Source: CALAZP01 sp964410725 (GTDB lineage: Bacteria; Bacteroidota; Bacteroidia; Chitinophagales; Saprospiraceae). Taken from it: a DNA stretch of 60,501 bases. The notes under the pieces are model-generated. The model was not told where the DNA came from, searched no databases, and saw only the letters and a program-made list of their open reading frames with translations. The stretch is from contig CAYPID010000011.1 in NCBI GenBank assembly GCA_964410725.1, forward strand, positions 1 to 60,501, in the 5' to 3' direction. The position numbers were made by a program, and so were the translations under genes. How positions within the stretch are numbered: the first letter of the stretch is position 1; the number at the start of each line of letters is the position of its first letter. Positions 52,916 through 60,501 of this stretch are shown here, in pieces.

Positions 52916-53839
52916 CTAATTTTTTATATCTATTTTTTTTAAATCCCTATTTACTGCAATAGATGCATTTAATTCATATCCAATGAGTATGAAAAGCGCA
53001 TTGAGTTGAATCCAAAGCATCAATATAATGATGGTTCCAATCGAACCATATAGTTCATTGTACCGATTAAAATGATTGATGTAAAATGAAAAGCCTAGGG
53101 AAGATATTAGACACATCAAAGTGGAAAGCAGGGTTCCTGGGGTGAAAAATGGCGGTTTGGTTTTGAATCCAGCAGCTCTTCTAAATATTAAATAAATCGA
53201 AAAATAGAAAAGGATTAATACAGTGATCCATCTTATTGCAGGAAAAAAATATTGATTGGTATTTCCAATTAATTTTGAAATATGTTCCCCAAACACAATC
53301 AAAATGCTAGATCCAACTACCAGGGCACCTACTTCAAGCGTTAAAATGATAGCCATTACCCTTTTAATAATTCCATTTCTTGTTTTAAAGGTCATGGAAT
53401 AATCTTTTTGAAATCCTCTTATCATGGCTATCATTCCGTTGGACGCAAAAAATAACGCAAGAAAGAATCCAAAAGAAAAGAGCCCTATTCTCGGGTTTTG
53501 AGTGATATCTTCTATAAAACTAAATAACCTTTCTCCAGCAACTCCAGGGAGCAATATTCCAATTTCATTTCTTAAAGCAGCTTGAATATTTCCTTCTAAT
53601 CCCAATAGAGAAAATAAATATTTTTTGATGAATGGGACTAAGGTGAATAGGGCAATTAAAGAAGGAAAAAGTGACATAAAAAAACTAAAGGCAATTGAGT
53701 TAGCCCGGGTGATTAAATCGTATCTTTTAATTTCTTTCACTACAAATACGAGAATATCATAGATTGGAATTTTCCCAAACCCTGGTAACGATTTTCGTTG
53801 TGACCATTTTATTATCGTATTTAATAGATTTTTAATCAT
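52916..53839 (-). CDS. YihY/BrkB family inner membrane protein
   Basis: 307 residues with about six membrane segments. The family signature ANSIAFSFFMSLFPSLIALF (42-61), GIFSFG-like turn ARNPRIGLFSFG region and the C-terminal YGSIGTIIILMLWIQLNALFI (ending in the fifth and sixth helices) mark the YihY/BrkB family. It was once annotated as RNase BN, which is wrong for the family; its function is unknown. Its start lies in the last 8 bases of the thioesterase gene (ATGATTAA). Confidence 0.9.
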   Translation of the reverse strand: MIKNLLNTIIKWSQRKSLPGFGKIPIYDILVFVVKEIKRYDLITRANSIAFSFFMSLFPSLIALFTLVPFIKKYLFSLLGLEGNIQAALRNEIGILLPGVAGERLFSFIEDITQNPRIGLFSFGFFLALFFASNGMIAMIRGFQKDYSMTFKTRNGIIKRVMAIILTLEVGALVVGSSILIVFGEHISKLIGNTNQYFFPAIRWITVLILFYFSIYLIFRRAAGFKTKPPFFTPGTLLSTLMCLISSLGFSFYINHFNRYNELYGSIGTIIILMLWIQLNALFILIGYELNASIAVNRDLKKIDIKN

Positions 53840-54245
53840 TAAAATAGGGGTTGATAACCCGCATTAGATTATCCGGGCATTCACATGTTTTTTTCAATTT
53901 ATTATCGTAAAAACACAGTTTAACTTGAGCTGCATTAATTAATTTGGATTGTTCATTCCATATTTCTACATCAAATACAATGTATTGATTAGGTCTTTTT
54001 TTCAAGGTAGTTCTAATATCGAGCAACTCATCATAATAAGCAGGTCTCAAATATCGCACCTGCATGGAAACAACTGGAAGGATAATTCCGTCTTCTTTTT
54101 CCATATTTCGATAGGACACGCCTAAATTCCGAAGCATTTCAACCCTTCCTATTTCATAATATTGTGCGTAGTTACCATAGTATAAATACCCCATCTGATC
54201 GGTTTCCCCATAGCGTACTCTTTTTTTATAGCTAAAAGTGATCAT
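53832..54245 (-). CDS. Acyl-CoA thioesterase (4HBT hot-dog fold)
   Basis: 137 residues. YGETDQMGYLYYGNYAQYYE (12-31) carries the catalytic aspartate of the 4-hydroxybenzoyl-CoA thioesterase group, and RYLRPAYYDELLDIRTTLKK is the next conserved strand. YbgC-like enzymes hydrolyse short acyl-CoA and in some bacteria accompany Tol-Pal genes, which are not present here. It overlaps the arginine deiminase stop by one base and the YihY start by eight. Confidence 0.9.
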   Translation of the reverse strand: MITFSYKKRVRYGETDQMGYLYYGNYAQYYEIGRVEMLRNLGVSYRNMEKEDGIILPVVSMQVRYLRPAYYDELLDIRTTLKKRPNQYIVFDVEIWNEQSKLINAAQVKLCFYDNKLKKTCECPDNLMRVINPYFND

Positions 54246-55516
54246 TAAATGGTATTTCTAGTTATTGGACAAGTCATACAATGGCTTCCACCTCTTGCTC
54301 TGGATAATTCATTGGAGGGCAGGGTAATTATTGTGTGATTTAGCTGATTGGGGTTGATAATACCAGCATGGACCCCTTTAAGAAATTTTTCAGCTTGTAA
54401 AATATTATAACCGGCTTCGATAAAAGCTTTTTCTGTTTTAGGGTTTCTATCATAGGTCAGGCCAACACCGGGTTTTAATGCTACCAAATTGCATCCATCT
54501 GTCCATTGCTCTCTTTCTTGGTAGGGGGTGATTCCCTGTCCACTCAATATAAAAGAGGTGTCTTTATCTATTTCTGTTGTTAAAAATTCACTCAATGAAG
54601 GGTAAGAAGCTTTTGAGCCATTTTTGCGGTACACTTCAACATAAGAACTTAATCCATCAATAATTATTGGTTTAAAGGCAACATATTCAGCATGGTTGAT
54701 TTGAGTAAATATGGTATCGATATGCATGTATGATCTATCCTGAGGGATGTTAACCTGTACCACATTTTCAATAATGCCTTTGGCAAAAAGTACATCCCTT
54801 AGGGTTGCAATGGTGTGTGCATTGGTTCTTTCGCTACAGCCTATAAGTAGATAATGTTCATTCAGTATCATAACATCGCCCCCTTCAATGGAAATGGATA
54901 CCCCTCTTTTTGAAGGTGGGAATTCATCTACTAAGTTCATGTTTAAAATTTTACCTTCAGACTTGATCTCGGAAAATAAAGGATGTGAATTGATAATGAA
55001 CCTGGTGAGGAAATTTTCTCGGTATCTAGCTTCCTTAGCCGCCTTCGTTATAATTAAATGGTCGTTAACAGTGACCGCAATATCCCTAGTAAATACGAAA
55101 TTAGGAATGGGGTCAAAATATATATGGTCAGTGGAGCGATGATAACCCGTAATTAGAATATTAGTTAATTCTTGGTCAGATACTTCATGAAAAGTATCAA
55201 TTGTTTTTTTGGGTAATTCTTCATATTCCACAATCTGTTGAATCATGGTTTCCTTAGAACCCGAATCTGCCACTAGGGCTTCAAATAGTAATTGTTCTGT
55301 TTCCAAAACATTTTCACGCCCTATAAATGCTGCAATAACTTCAGTAAAAATCTGATGTTCTTCTCTCGCCTTTGGTAAAAAAATGATGTCATCAAATAAT
55401 AACTCATCCGATCTTCTGGGCAATACTCTAGATACCCCTTCATCAGGAGCGTGAACGATTACTCTTTGTAAAGGCCCGATTTCGGATCCAACCCTAATGA
55501 TATTTTTTTCGCTCAT
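54245..55516 (-). CDS. arcA: Arginine deiminase family protein
   Basis: 423 residues. Guanidino-group-modifying fold: FTRDIAVT (about 143-150), SIEGGDVMIL, the histidine segment MHIDTIFTQI and the nucleophile C413 in RGGSHCMTCP. These residues fit arginine deiminase, which converts arginine to citrulline and ammonia. The end GGSHCMTCPI differs a little from the classical RCMSMP form. No arcB, arcC or arcD is near, so ATP-yielding fermentation is not indicated; a catabolic or biosynthetic use of arginine is possible. First gene of the operon with the thioesterase and YihY. Confidence 0.88.
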   Translation of the reverse strand: MSEKNIIRVGSEIGPLQRVIVHAPDEGVSRVLPRRSDELLFDDIIFLPKAREEHQIFTEVIAAFIGRENVLETEQLLFEALVADSGSKETMIQQIVEYEELPKKTIDTFHEVSDQELTNILITGYHRSTDHIYFDPIPNFVFTRDIAVTVNDHLIITKAAKEARYRENFLTRFIINSHPLFSEIKSEGKILNMNLVDEFPPSKRGVSISIEGGDVMILNEHYLLIGCSERTNAHTIATLRDVLFAKGIIENVVQVNIPQDRSYMHIDTIFTQINHAEYVAFKPIIIDGLSSYVEVYRKNGSKASYPSLSEFLTTEIDKDTSFILSGQGITPYQEREQWTDGCNLVALKPGVGLTYDRNPKTEKAFIEAGYNILQAEKFLKGVHAGIINPNQLNHTIITLPSNELSRARGGSHCMTCPITRNTI

Positions 55517-55580
55517 TTCTATAATTTTTTCAAATTAATTAAAAATCAACTATTATGCGGGATTCCATCAAACAAACTTA

Positions 55581-55588
55581 TATTTTTG
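55581..55588 (+). promoter_or_regulatory. Candidate -7 box TATTTTTG before PspA-like copy 2
   Basis: Exact TAnnTTTG match, 22 bases before the ATG at 55611, in the gap divergent from the deiminase gene. No TTG element is found at 17-23 bases. Confidence 0.35.
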
Positions 55589-55610
55589 GAGGTGCAACAA
55601 CAAAGGTGAA

Positions 55611-56633
55611 ATGAATAAAAATAACTCAGATTTTTGGAAAAAACCTGAAGGTAAAGTGGGAATTTTGTTTTTAGGAGGATTGGCGGCAGGTTTGAGTTTT
55701 CTTATAGGATCTTTTTGGCCCATAATAATAACATTGACTCAAGATGTACTCAGCTTAAGTATTTTCTTAGTTTTCATGGCTTCATTAGGATACCTGCTTT
55801 TAGATTCTAGAATACGAAGTTTGATAAACTATTTCTTTAAAACTTCCATGAAAAAAATAACAGGTCTTTTTATTAAAGTGGATCCTATTGGAGTTTTAAA
55901 AAATCATGTCCATGATTTGAAGAAAAAATTAGAAGACATGACTCGACAATTGAACAAGTTAAGGGGGCAAATGCATCGACTAAATGAGATCATTATTACC
56001 AATAAGAGAAATATTGAAAATAACTTACAATTAGCTTCTAAGGCCAAGGAGGAAGAGCAGCAATCAGTTATGATTTTAAAATCTAGGAAGGCTGGAAGGT
56101 TGAAAGAGTCTAATGTCAAACTAGAAGACTTGTATAAAAAAATGGAGGTATTGTATAGGGTTTTAACTAAAATGCATGAAAATTCATTCATATTGATGGA
56201 AGATGTGAAAGATCAGGTTATGGTTAAAGAGCAAGAACAAAAGGCTATTCATACCAGTCATTCAGCTATGCAATCTGCAATGAGTATCATAAAAGGGAAC
56301 CCTGATAAGCGGGTATTATTTGACAATGCAATGGATGCAGTGGCTGAGGATGTATCCGAAAAAGTGAACGAGATGGAGAGATTTATGGATATGTCATCCA
56401 ATTTCATGGATTCTCTTGACCTTCAAAATGGAATTTTCGAGGAAAACGGTTTGGAGATGCTAGAAAATTGGGAAAAAGAAACCACTTCTTTAATATTAGG
56501 AAAAAAAGGTAAAGAAGAGATTATTTCTTCAAGTGATAACGAAGAAGAAACCCTCGACCTAAATCAGCCAATTCAGGTCGAGGCTAGAGGAATCGATCAT
56601 AAAAATCAGTACGATTCTTTTTTTGAGAATTAA
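55611..56633 (+). CDS. Membrane-anchored PspA/IM30-like protein (copy 2)
   Basis: 340 residues, the same length as the copy at 32539. FWKKPEG (8-14) precedes two membrane helices (about 16-38 and 44-66), then KKITGLFIKVDPIGVLKN and the helical body. A hand alignment of the core (RMDVLYRIL to WEKE in copy 1, KMEVLYRVL to WEKE here) gives about 79 identical positions of 114. The shared KEQE.KAI.TSHSAM.SAMS stretch is the most conserved. The C-terminal 35 residues differ. It is a single-gene unit: no coiled-coil partner precedes it, and its stop abuts convergent acs. Ancient duplication is likely. Confidence 0.65.
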   Translation: MNKNNSDFWKKPEGKVGILFLGGLAAGLSFLIGSFWPIIITLTQDVLSLSIFLVFMASLGYLLLDSRIRSLINYFFKTSMKKITGLFIKVDPIGVLKNHVHDLKKKLEDMTRQLNKLRGQMHRLNEIIITNKRNIENNLQLASKAKEEEQQSVMILKSRKAGRLKESNVKLEDLYKKMEVLYRVLTKMHENSFILMEDVKDQVMVKEQEQKAIHTSHSAMQSAMSIIKGNPDKRVLFDNAMDAVAEDVSEKVNEMERFMDMSSNFMDSLDLQNGIFEENGLEMLENWEKETTSLILGKKGKEEIISSSDNEEETLDLNQPIQVEARGIDHKNQYDSFFEN

Positions 56634-58535
56634 TTAAAGGGCTCCTGCCTTTATATCTTCGACAATCTCAGGATTCAATAGGGTAGAGGTGTCACCAAGA
56701 TTGGTAGTATCCCCCGAAGCTACTTTTCTTAAGATTCTACGCATGATTTTTCCAGATCTGGTTTTGGGTAATCCTGTTACAATCTGAATTTTATCAGGTT
56801 TGGCGATAGGACCAATTTCCTTTGTGACTAAATCTAAAACTTCTTTTCTAAAGGCTTCCTCTTCTCCAACATCATGGGAGGGAATAACATAAGCATAAAT
56901 TCCTTGACCTTTAATATCATGAGGAAATCCCACCACAGCTGATTCCACAATGGCTTCATGCGTATTGATGGCATTTTCAACTTCAGCAGTTCCTATTCTA
57001 TGACCTGATACATTGATTACATCATCTACACGACCTATGATCCTGTACAATCCATTTTCATCTCTTTTGGCTCCATCTCCTGTAAAATATTTGCCAGAAA
57101 AGACATTAAAATAGGTCTGTTTGCATCTTTCATGATCTCCATAAGTACTTCTGATCATTGAAGGCCATGGAAATTTAATACACAATAGGCCCTCTACATT
57201 ATTTCCTTGTAATTCATTCCCTTCAGCATCCACCAGACATGGCTGCACACCAGGTAAAGGTAAGCTGGCAAAAGTGGGTTTTTGAGGTGTTATTCCCGGT
57301 AAAGTCGATATCATAATACCCCCAGTCTCCGTTTGCCACCAAGTATCCACAATCGGACATTTTCCTTTACCTATTTTTTCGTTATACCAGTCCCAAGCTT
57401 CTTGATTGATGGGCTCTCCAACGCTTCCCAATACTTTGAGATGGGACAAATCATGCCCTTCGGTATATTCATCTCCTTGTGCCATTAAAGCTCTAATTGC
57501 AGTAGGTGCAGTATAAAATTGATTGACCTTCAATTTTTCACATACCTCCCAGAATCTTCCAGCATCGGGATAAGTCGGAATGCCTTCAAACATGACGGTA
57601 GTGGCACCTGCTAAGAGGGGACCATATAATATATAAGTATGACCTGTTATCCAACCAATATCAGCAGTGCACCAATAAATATCATCTCCGTGGTATTGAA
57701 AAACATTTTCAAATGAATATTGAGCATATACCATATACCCGCCACAGGTGTGAACCACCCCTTTGGGTTTACCCGTGGATCCTGAGGTATATAAAATGAA
57801 GAGTAAATCCTCAGCATCCATTACCTCAGCTGTATGTATGGCGTCTACCTGATTCAATGAATCGTGCAACCAGACATCGAGCGAAGGATTTAATGAAATA
57901 GATTCCCCAGTATTCTTATGCACTAGGACCGTTTTTACCGAAGGACAACCTAACGCTATTGCTTGATCGACTACTGCCTTTACAGCAATGTTTTTAGCAC
58001 CGCGTTGATTAAAATCGGAACAGATAACCATCTTACAAGAAGCATCGTGAATCCTATCTGCTAAGGCTGAGGCTGAAAAGCCAGCAAAAACTACGGAATG
58101 AACAGCACCTACCCTGGCACACGCTAAGACTCCTATCGCCAGCTCAGGTACCATAGGCATATAAAAACAAACTCGGTCCCCTTTTTGGATTCCATGCAAT
58201 TTCAATACATTGGCCATTTTGCACACTTCCTCGTGTAGATCCTTATAAGTGTAGGTTTTAGCGGGAGTGTTGGGGTCATTTGGTTCCCAAATTAAAGCTA
58301 TTTTATCCGGCTGGGTTTGAAGATGCCTATCCAGACAATTTTCAATAATGTTTAGTTTGCCTCCGGCAAACCATGAAAATTGGGCTTCATCAAAATTGTG
58401 TTCGAATACGGAATCCCATTTCTTATGCCATTGAAAAGTGTGGGCTTTTGCTTCCCAAAAGGCAGCTGGATTAGTAATACTTTCTTGGTAAGCTTGTTGG
58501 TATTCTTCGAATGATTTGATTTGTAAACTACTCAT
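56634..58535 (-). CDS. acs: Acetyl-CoA synthetase
   Basis: 633 residues, close to the usual 650. It activates acetate to acetyl-CoA through acetyl-AMP. The adenylation signature is ILYTSGSTGKPKGVVHT, followed by DTWWQTETGGIM and the lysine K596 in KTRSGKIMRRILRK, which in relatives is regulated by acetylation. It follows the acetate-type symporter by 37 bases, so uptake and activation are one operon. Confidence 0.96.
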   Translation of the reverse strand: MSSLQIKSFEEYQQAYQESITNPAAFWEAKAHTFQWHKKWDSVFEHNFDEAQFSWFAGGKLNIIENCLDRHLQTQPDKIALIWEPNDPNTPAKTYTYKDLHEEVCKMANVLKLHGIQKGDRVCFYMPMVPELAIGVLACARVGAVHSVVFAGFSASALADRIHDASCKMVICSDFNQRGAKNIAVKAVVDQAIALGCPSVKTVLVHKNTGESISLNPSLDVWLHDSLNQVDAIHTAEVMDAEDLLFILYTSGSTGKPKGVVHTCGGYMVYAQYSFENVFQYHGDDIYWCTADIGWITGHTYILYGPLLAGATTVMFEGIPTYPDAGRFWEVCEKLKVNQFYTAPTAIRALMAQGDEYTEGHDLSHLKVLGSVGEPINQEAWDWYNEKIGKGKCPIVDTWWQTETGGIMISTLPGITPQKPTFASLPLPGVQPCLVDAEGNELQGNNVEGLLCIKFPWPSMIRSTYGDHERCKQTYFNVFSGKYFTGDGAKRDENGLYRIIGRVDDVINVSGHRIGTAEVENAINTHEAIVESAVVGFPHDIKGQGIYAYVIPSHDVGEEEAFRKEVLDLVTKEIGPIAKPDKIQIVTGLPKTRSGKIMRRILRKVASGDTTNLGDTSTLLNPEIVEDIKAGAL

Positions 58536-58572
58536 CTTTTAAAATTTTCCGCTTTTATTATGCTGCTAAAAT

Positions 58573-60294
58573 TTAGTGTTCTATAGATTGACCTGCTCCT
58601 CTGGGAATCCTAATTTCTTCTATCATATCAATTACCTTTTGCGGGGGCTTCGGGGTAACCAGAGCCACACTAAAGGATACCACAAAATTTACAATCATTC
58701 CCAGTGTTCCAATGCCTTCTGGAGATATCCCCCAAAGGTATTGATCAGGGGTTCCACCTAAATATTTGAAATATAAAATATAGGAAGCAGTAAAAACCAA
58801 TCCTGCAATCATACCGGATATTGCTCCCTGCATATTCATTCTTTTCGAAAATATCCCCATAACTATAGCTGGAAAGAAAGAGGCTGCCGCCAGACCAAAT
58901 GCAAATGCAACTACTTGGGCTACAAACCCCGGAGGTTTTAGGCCAGCATAGCCTGCAATTATTACAGCCGCAGCAATAGCTATTCTGGCTGATAACAACT
59001 CCTGTTTTTCTGTAATATCAGGCTTTAACCATCTTTTTAAAAAATCGTGTGAAATAGAAGATGAAATTACCAAAAGCAAACCAGCAGCTGTAGATAATGC
59101 AGCAGCTAATCCACCAGCAACTACTAGAGCTATCACCCAGTCGGGCAATTGTGCAATTTCTGGATTGGCCAATACCATTATATCTTGATCCACAAATAAT
59201 TCATTACCCCTCCAACCATTGGGATGAGCCACAACCTGATTAAATGTTTCATTCTGATCGTTATAGTATTGTACCTTTCCATCACCATTTTTATCCTCGT
59301 ATTTTAAAAGGCCTGTTTGTTCCCAATTATTAAACCATCCAGGTAGTTCATCATAGGAAATTTGATTAACTGAATTCAAAAGGTTGGTTCTTGCAAATAC
59401 TGCGATAGCTGGAGCCGTAGTGTATAATATAGCAATAAAAAGCAATGCCCAACCAGCTGATTTGCGAGCATCTGAAACTTTTGGAACTGTAAAAAATCTA
59501 ACAATGACATGCGGAAGGCCAGCCGTGCCTAACATTAATGCTGCAGTAACAAAAAATAAATCAGTGAAGGATTTTTTGGAAGTGGTATATTCTTGAAAAC
59601 CTAAATCTGTTGATAACTGATCTAAGGTGTGTAGCAATGAATTTCCATTGGAAAGATCACCTCCTAAACCCAACTGAGGTACAGGAGTACCTACCATAAT
59701 TAAGGAAATGAAAATGGCGGGAACCAAATATGCAAAGATCAAGACACAATACTGGGCCACTTGAGTATAGGTAATTCCTTTCATTCCCCCCAGTACCGCG
59801 TAAAAAAACACAATCAATACACCTATTATAACTCCCCACTCATAATCAATTTCTAAAAATCTAGAAAAGGCCACGCCAACCCCTTTCATCTGTCCGACTA
59901 CATAAGTAAAGGATACAAAAAGGGCAGCTACAACAGCTACAATCCTAGCGGTATTGGAGTAATACCGGTCGCCAATAAAATCAGGTACGGTAAACTTCCC
60001 AAATTTTCTGAGGTATGGAGCTAACAATAAAGCCAATAAAACGTAACCACCTGTCCAACCCATTAAATATTGAGCACCTTGATACCCCATAAAAGAAATC
60101 AATCCCGCCATAGAGATGAAGGAAGCCGCAGACATCCAATCTGCTGCTGTTGCCATACCATTAACCAGGGGATGAACTCCACCGCCAGCAACATAAAAAT
60201 CCGATGTGGAAGATGCTTTAGCCTTAATAGCAATATAAATGTACAATAGGAAAGTAAAACCTACTATCGCAAAAGTCCAGTATTGAACATCCAT
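58573..60294 (-). CDS. actP: Sodium:solute (acetate-type) symporter
   Basis: 573 residues with about 13 membrane helices of the SSS family. GGGVHPLVNGMATAADWMSA (37-56) and TAGLPHVIVRFFTVP (257-271) match ActP and the VC2705-type proteins. Between helices, residues 334-345 (DKNGDGKVQYYN) form an EF-hand-like loop in an insertion not found in E. coli ActP. Three bases before it is the small DUF4212 subunit, and acs is downstream, so acetate or a related short acid is the likely substrate; pyruvate is not excluded. Confidence 0.88.
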   Translation of the reverse strand: MDVQYWTFAIVGFTFLLYIYIAIKAKASSTSDFYVAGGGVHPLVNGMATAADWMSAASFISMAGLISFMGYQGAQYLMGWTGGYVLLALLLAPYLRKFGKFTVPDFIGDRYYSNTARIVAVVAALFVSFTYVVGQMKGVGVAFSRFLEIDYEWGVIIGVLIVFFYAVLGGMKGITYTQVAQYCVLIFAYLVPAIFISLIMVGTPVPQLGLGGDLSNGNSLLHTLDQLSTDLGFQEYTTSKKSFTDLFFVTAALMLGTAGLPHVIVRFFTVPKVSDARKSAGWALLFIAILYTTAPAIAVFARTNLLNSVNQISYDELPGWFNNWEQTGLLKYEDKNGDGKVQYYNDQNETFNQVVAHPNGWRGNELFVDQDIMVLANPEIAQLPDWVIALVVAGGLAAALSTAAGLLLVISSSISHDFLKRWLKPDITEKQELLSARIAIAAAVIIAGYAGLKPPGFVAQVVAFAFGLAAASFFPAIVMGIFSKRMNMQGAISGMIAGLVFTASYILYFKYLGGTPDQYLWGISPEGIGTLGMIVNFVVSFSVALVTPKPPQKVIDMIEEIRIPRGAGQSIEH

Positions 60295-60297
60295 TTT

Positions 60298-60501
60298 TTA
60301 GTCATTTACGTCGTAATCCTTGTCCAGTCTATTCATTAGAAAGACATATAAATAAATTATGATTACAAATACATAAATGGAACCTTGCTGGGCAAACCAG
60401 AACCCCATCTTTACACCTCCAACACTAAATTTATTTAGACTAGGAGCTAATAGAATTCCAAAACCAAAAGATACGGCAAACCACAAGATTAGAAGTAGTA
60501 A
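60298..60501 (-). CDS. DUF4212 small symporter subunit, 5' end cut by window
   Basis: The reading frame is open to the window edge, so the true start lies beyond it. The visible 67 residues have two hydrophobic helices: LLLLILWFAVSFGFGILLAP and FAQQGSIYVFVIIIYLYVFL, then a charged tail MNRLDKDYDVND. This is the DUF4212 (sodium/substrate symporter small subunit) pattern, which partners VC2705-type SSS transporters encoded just downstream. The TTG at 60486 is not a convincing start. Confidence 0.85.
   Translation of the reverse strand, partial: LLLLILWFAVSFGFGILLAPSLNKFSVGGVKMGFWFAQQGSIYVFVIIIYLYVFLMNRLDKDYDVND

Noticed and set aside
60484..60486. TTG as start of the DUF4212 gene
   Set aside because: The upstream codons continue the hydrophobic helix to the window edge, so the gene simply begins outside the window.

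Overview
The window is a compact, AT-rich (about 40 % G+C by eye) stretch of a Bacteroidota chromosome, most likely from a Saprospiria/Saprospiraceae-type bacterium. Pointers to the phylum are the families present (DUF3822 next to rsmD, a DUF4296 lipoprotein, a DUF4369-like/TlpA thioredoxin, an OmpA protein with thrombospondin type 3 repeats, CcmE of the CxxxY type, an IHSPF methyltransferase-like protein, the DUF4212/ActP-like symporter pair), the lack of Shine-Dalgarno sequences, and AT-rich TAnnTTTG-like promoter boxes about 20 bases before several starts. Family-level placement is inference. Almost all of the window is ordinary housekeeping sequence; no rRNA, CRISPR array, prophage, IS element or defence island is visible.

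Layout. 1-8.0 kb: tRNA-Arg(CCU), an FAD oxidoreductase, a 1702-residue alpha-2-macroglobulin-like protein, a DUF697 membrane protein and tsaD. 8.1-15.0 kb: a same-strand run of an anchored protein, DUF3822, rsmD, argS, glnS, pyrR and pyrB. 15.0-22.6 kb: TlpA-like and DUF4296 envelope proteins, a PhoB/PhoR-like two-component pair, an ABC-F ATPase, a cohesin-like secreted protein, mnmA and rimM. 22.6-26.2 kb: secreted amidohydrolase and CNT nucleoside transporter, divergent from udk. 26.3-30.1 kb: minus-strand cytochrome c maturation operon ccmE-ccmF plus two small genes, one of 58 codons. 30.1-36.3 kb: FtsE-like ATPase, RNase H-like and short asparaginase proteins, a two-gene operon with a membrane-anchored PspA/IM30-like protein, OmpA and purE. 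36.4-44.2 kb: coaD, pruA, rhomboid and rlmH, an orphan MoxR-type ATPase, a lipoprotein cytochrome c divergent from a DASH cryptochrome, and purK. 44.2-50.2 kb: pyrC, maf, kdsC, a decayed methyltransferase, a subtilase, DUF721 and recF. 50.3-60.5 kb: pdhA, a TPR protein, ribH, the only gap longer than 300 bases, an arginine deiminase-thioesterase-YihY operon, the second PspA-like paralogue, acs, an acetate-type symporter and its small subunit, cut by the window end.

How the genes work together. Nucleotide metabolism is scattered: pyrR-pyrB, pyrC and udk/CNT for pyrimidines, purE and purK for purines. Translation and tRNA functions are frequent (tsaD, rsmD, argS, glnS, mnmA, rimM, rlmH, ABC-F). 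Acetate uptake and activation sit together (symporter plus acs).

The best candidate for something not well described is the pair of 340-residue proteins (32539-33561 and 55611-56633) that share two N-terminal membrane helices and a strongly conserved PspA/IM30-like helical body; one is co-transcribed with a coiled-coil protein of unknown function. Also notable are the extreme gene packing, in which convergent neighbours repeatedly share one palindrome as both stop codons and one divergent pair overlaps at its start codons, and several operator-like inverted repeats.
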